Origin: Candidatus Poribacteria bacterium
GTDB lineage: Bacteria > Poribacteria > WGA-4E > WGA-3G
NCBI GenBank assembly: GCA_009842375.1
Contig: VYFM01000415.1
Span: 1-5,585 of the forward strand
DNA: 5,585 nt
Direction: 5' to 3'
Shown: piece after piece, positions 5,118 through 5,585 of the stretch
How the letters are laid out: each line of letters opens with the position of its first letter
Position numbering within the stretch: the first letter of the stretch is position 1
The notes under the pieces: generated by a model
Told to the model about the DNA's origin: nothing
Database searches by the model: none
The model's input: only the letters and a program-made list of their open reading frames with translations
Translations under genes and position numbers: made by a program

Positions 5118-5585
5118 TTACTTTAAAAACTTTATCGCATTTTCAATTTCATCTTTAAGTGTCTGAGTTTCATTCAACTTAGAGAACTTCAGAGCCGTTC
5201 GAAAGTCAATCTTCGCTGCTAAGACGTTATCAATTTCAATCCTCGCTTTCCCACGCCTATAGTATGCCGCAACGAAATCAGGTTGTAAATAGATAGTCAT
5301 ATTATAGTCCTCAATAGCCTCTTTATACTGTTTCATATTGGACTTCGCATCACCTCGGATCTTATATGCTTCCGACAGGTCAGGGTCGATTTGTAAAGCG
5401 GTGTCACAATCTTCAATTGCCCCGTTATTATCAGACAACGCAACCTTCACAGCAGCACGTTTGCTATAGATACCAGCAGTAGCAACAGTATTTGGTTCGG
5501 AAAAACGGATCGCATCACTATAATCCTTGACAGCACCGAGATTATCACCCGATTTAGACTTCGCGTTAGCACGGTTGAGGTATGC
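5118..5585 (-). CDS. TPR-repeat protein, 3' part only (start beyond the window)
   Basis: The last 155 residues of a tetratricopeptide repeat protein. The frame is open to the edge of the window, so a GTG at 5450 is an internal valine codon rather than the start. Four TPR units are visible. Unit 1 runs from AYLNRANAKSKSGDNLGAVK to DAIRFSEPN; unit 2 from GIYSKRAAVKVALSDNNGAI to TALQIDPD. Unit 3 runs from EAYKIRGDAKSNMKQYKEAI to YLQPDFV; unit 4 from AAYYRRGKARIEIDNVLAAK to ALKFSKL. A capping helix, TLKDEIENAIKFLK, closes the protein. TPRs form paired helices that bind other proteins, so a scaffold role is expected. The upstream part could carry more repeats, a signal peptide or a catalytic domain such as a protease, which this window cannot show. 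Confidence 0.88.
   Translation of the reverse strand, partial: AYLNRANAKSKSGDNLGAVKDYSDAIRFSEPNTVATAGIYSKRAAVKVALSDNNGAIEDCDTALQIDPDLSEAYKIRGDAKSNMKQYKEAIEDYNMTIYLQPDFVAAYYRRGKARIEIDNVLAAKIDFRTALKFSKLNETQTLKDEIENAIKFLK

Noticed and set aside
5118..5450. TPR gene starting at GTG 5450
   Set aside because: The same frame stays open, with clear TPR sequence, up to the window edge; the GTG is an internal valine codon.

Overview
This AT-leaning bacterial window carries every supportable gene on the minus strand, so transcription runs from position 5585 toward position 1. The gene types are secreted and lipoprotein products, a PL1 pectate-lyase-like enzyme with a calcium-binding tail, and TPR repeats. 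Together with hairpin-rich intergenic repeats ('GTCCTGCGGGGAGACG...' on the minus strand), they resemble genomes of Candidatus Poribacteria (sponge-associated or marine bacteria). That assignment is from memory of such sequences and is not proved here: there is no rRNA or marker gene.

Layout in transcription order: (1) 5585-5118, the 3' part of a TPR-repeat protein whose start lies outside the window. (2) 5116-4904, a coding-like remnant interrupted by one TAA. (3) 4858-4541, a 105-aa GIY-YIG-superfamily protein that appears to lack the catalytic arginine. (4) 4516-4403, a short coding-like fragment. (5) 4376-3785, a lipoprotein gene split by one +1 frameshift in a short homopolymer. (6) A good sigma70-like promoter at 3693-3666, then a 173-aa membrane-anchored protein (3646-3125). 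Following it with a strong ribosome binding site is a 41-aa single-span membrane protein (3099-2974). (7) A repeat cluster (2896-2773). (8) A 141-aa lipoprotein (2740-2315). (9) A perfect 10-bp inverted repeat and a second repeat cluster (2273-2146). (10) A heavily decayed gene for a small exported protein (2130-1749). (11) The 510-aa secreted pectate-lyase-like protein (1620-88).

The genes do not form a clear pathway. The common theme is the cell envelope: one secreted polysaccharide lyase, two lipoproteins, a decayed exported protein and two membrane-anchored proteins. It looks like an accessory region in slow decay, with about four broken or remnant genes among some ten loci, and with short composite hairpin repeats in the gaps. 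I did not find a CRISPR array, tRNA, rRNA, transposase, toxin-antitoxin pair or obvious defence system, and I do not claim a new system. The points most worth a second look are the composite repeat, the frameshifted lipoprotein, the small membrane protein and the arginine-less GIY-YIG protein.
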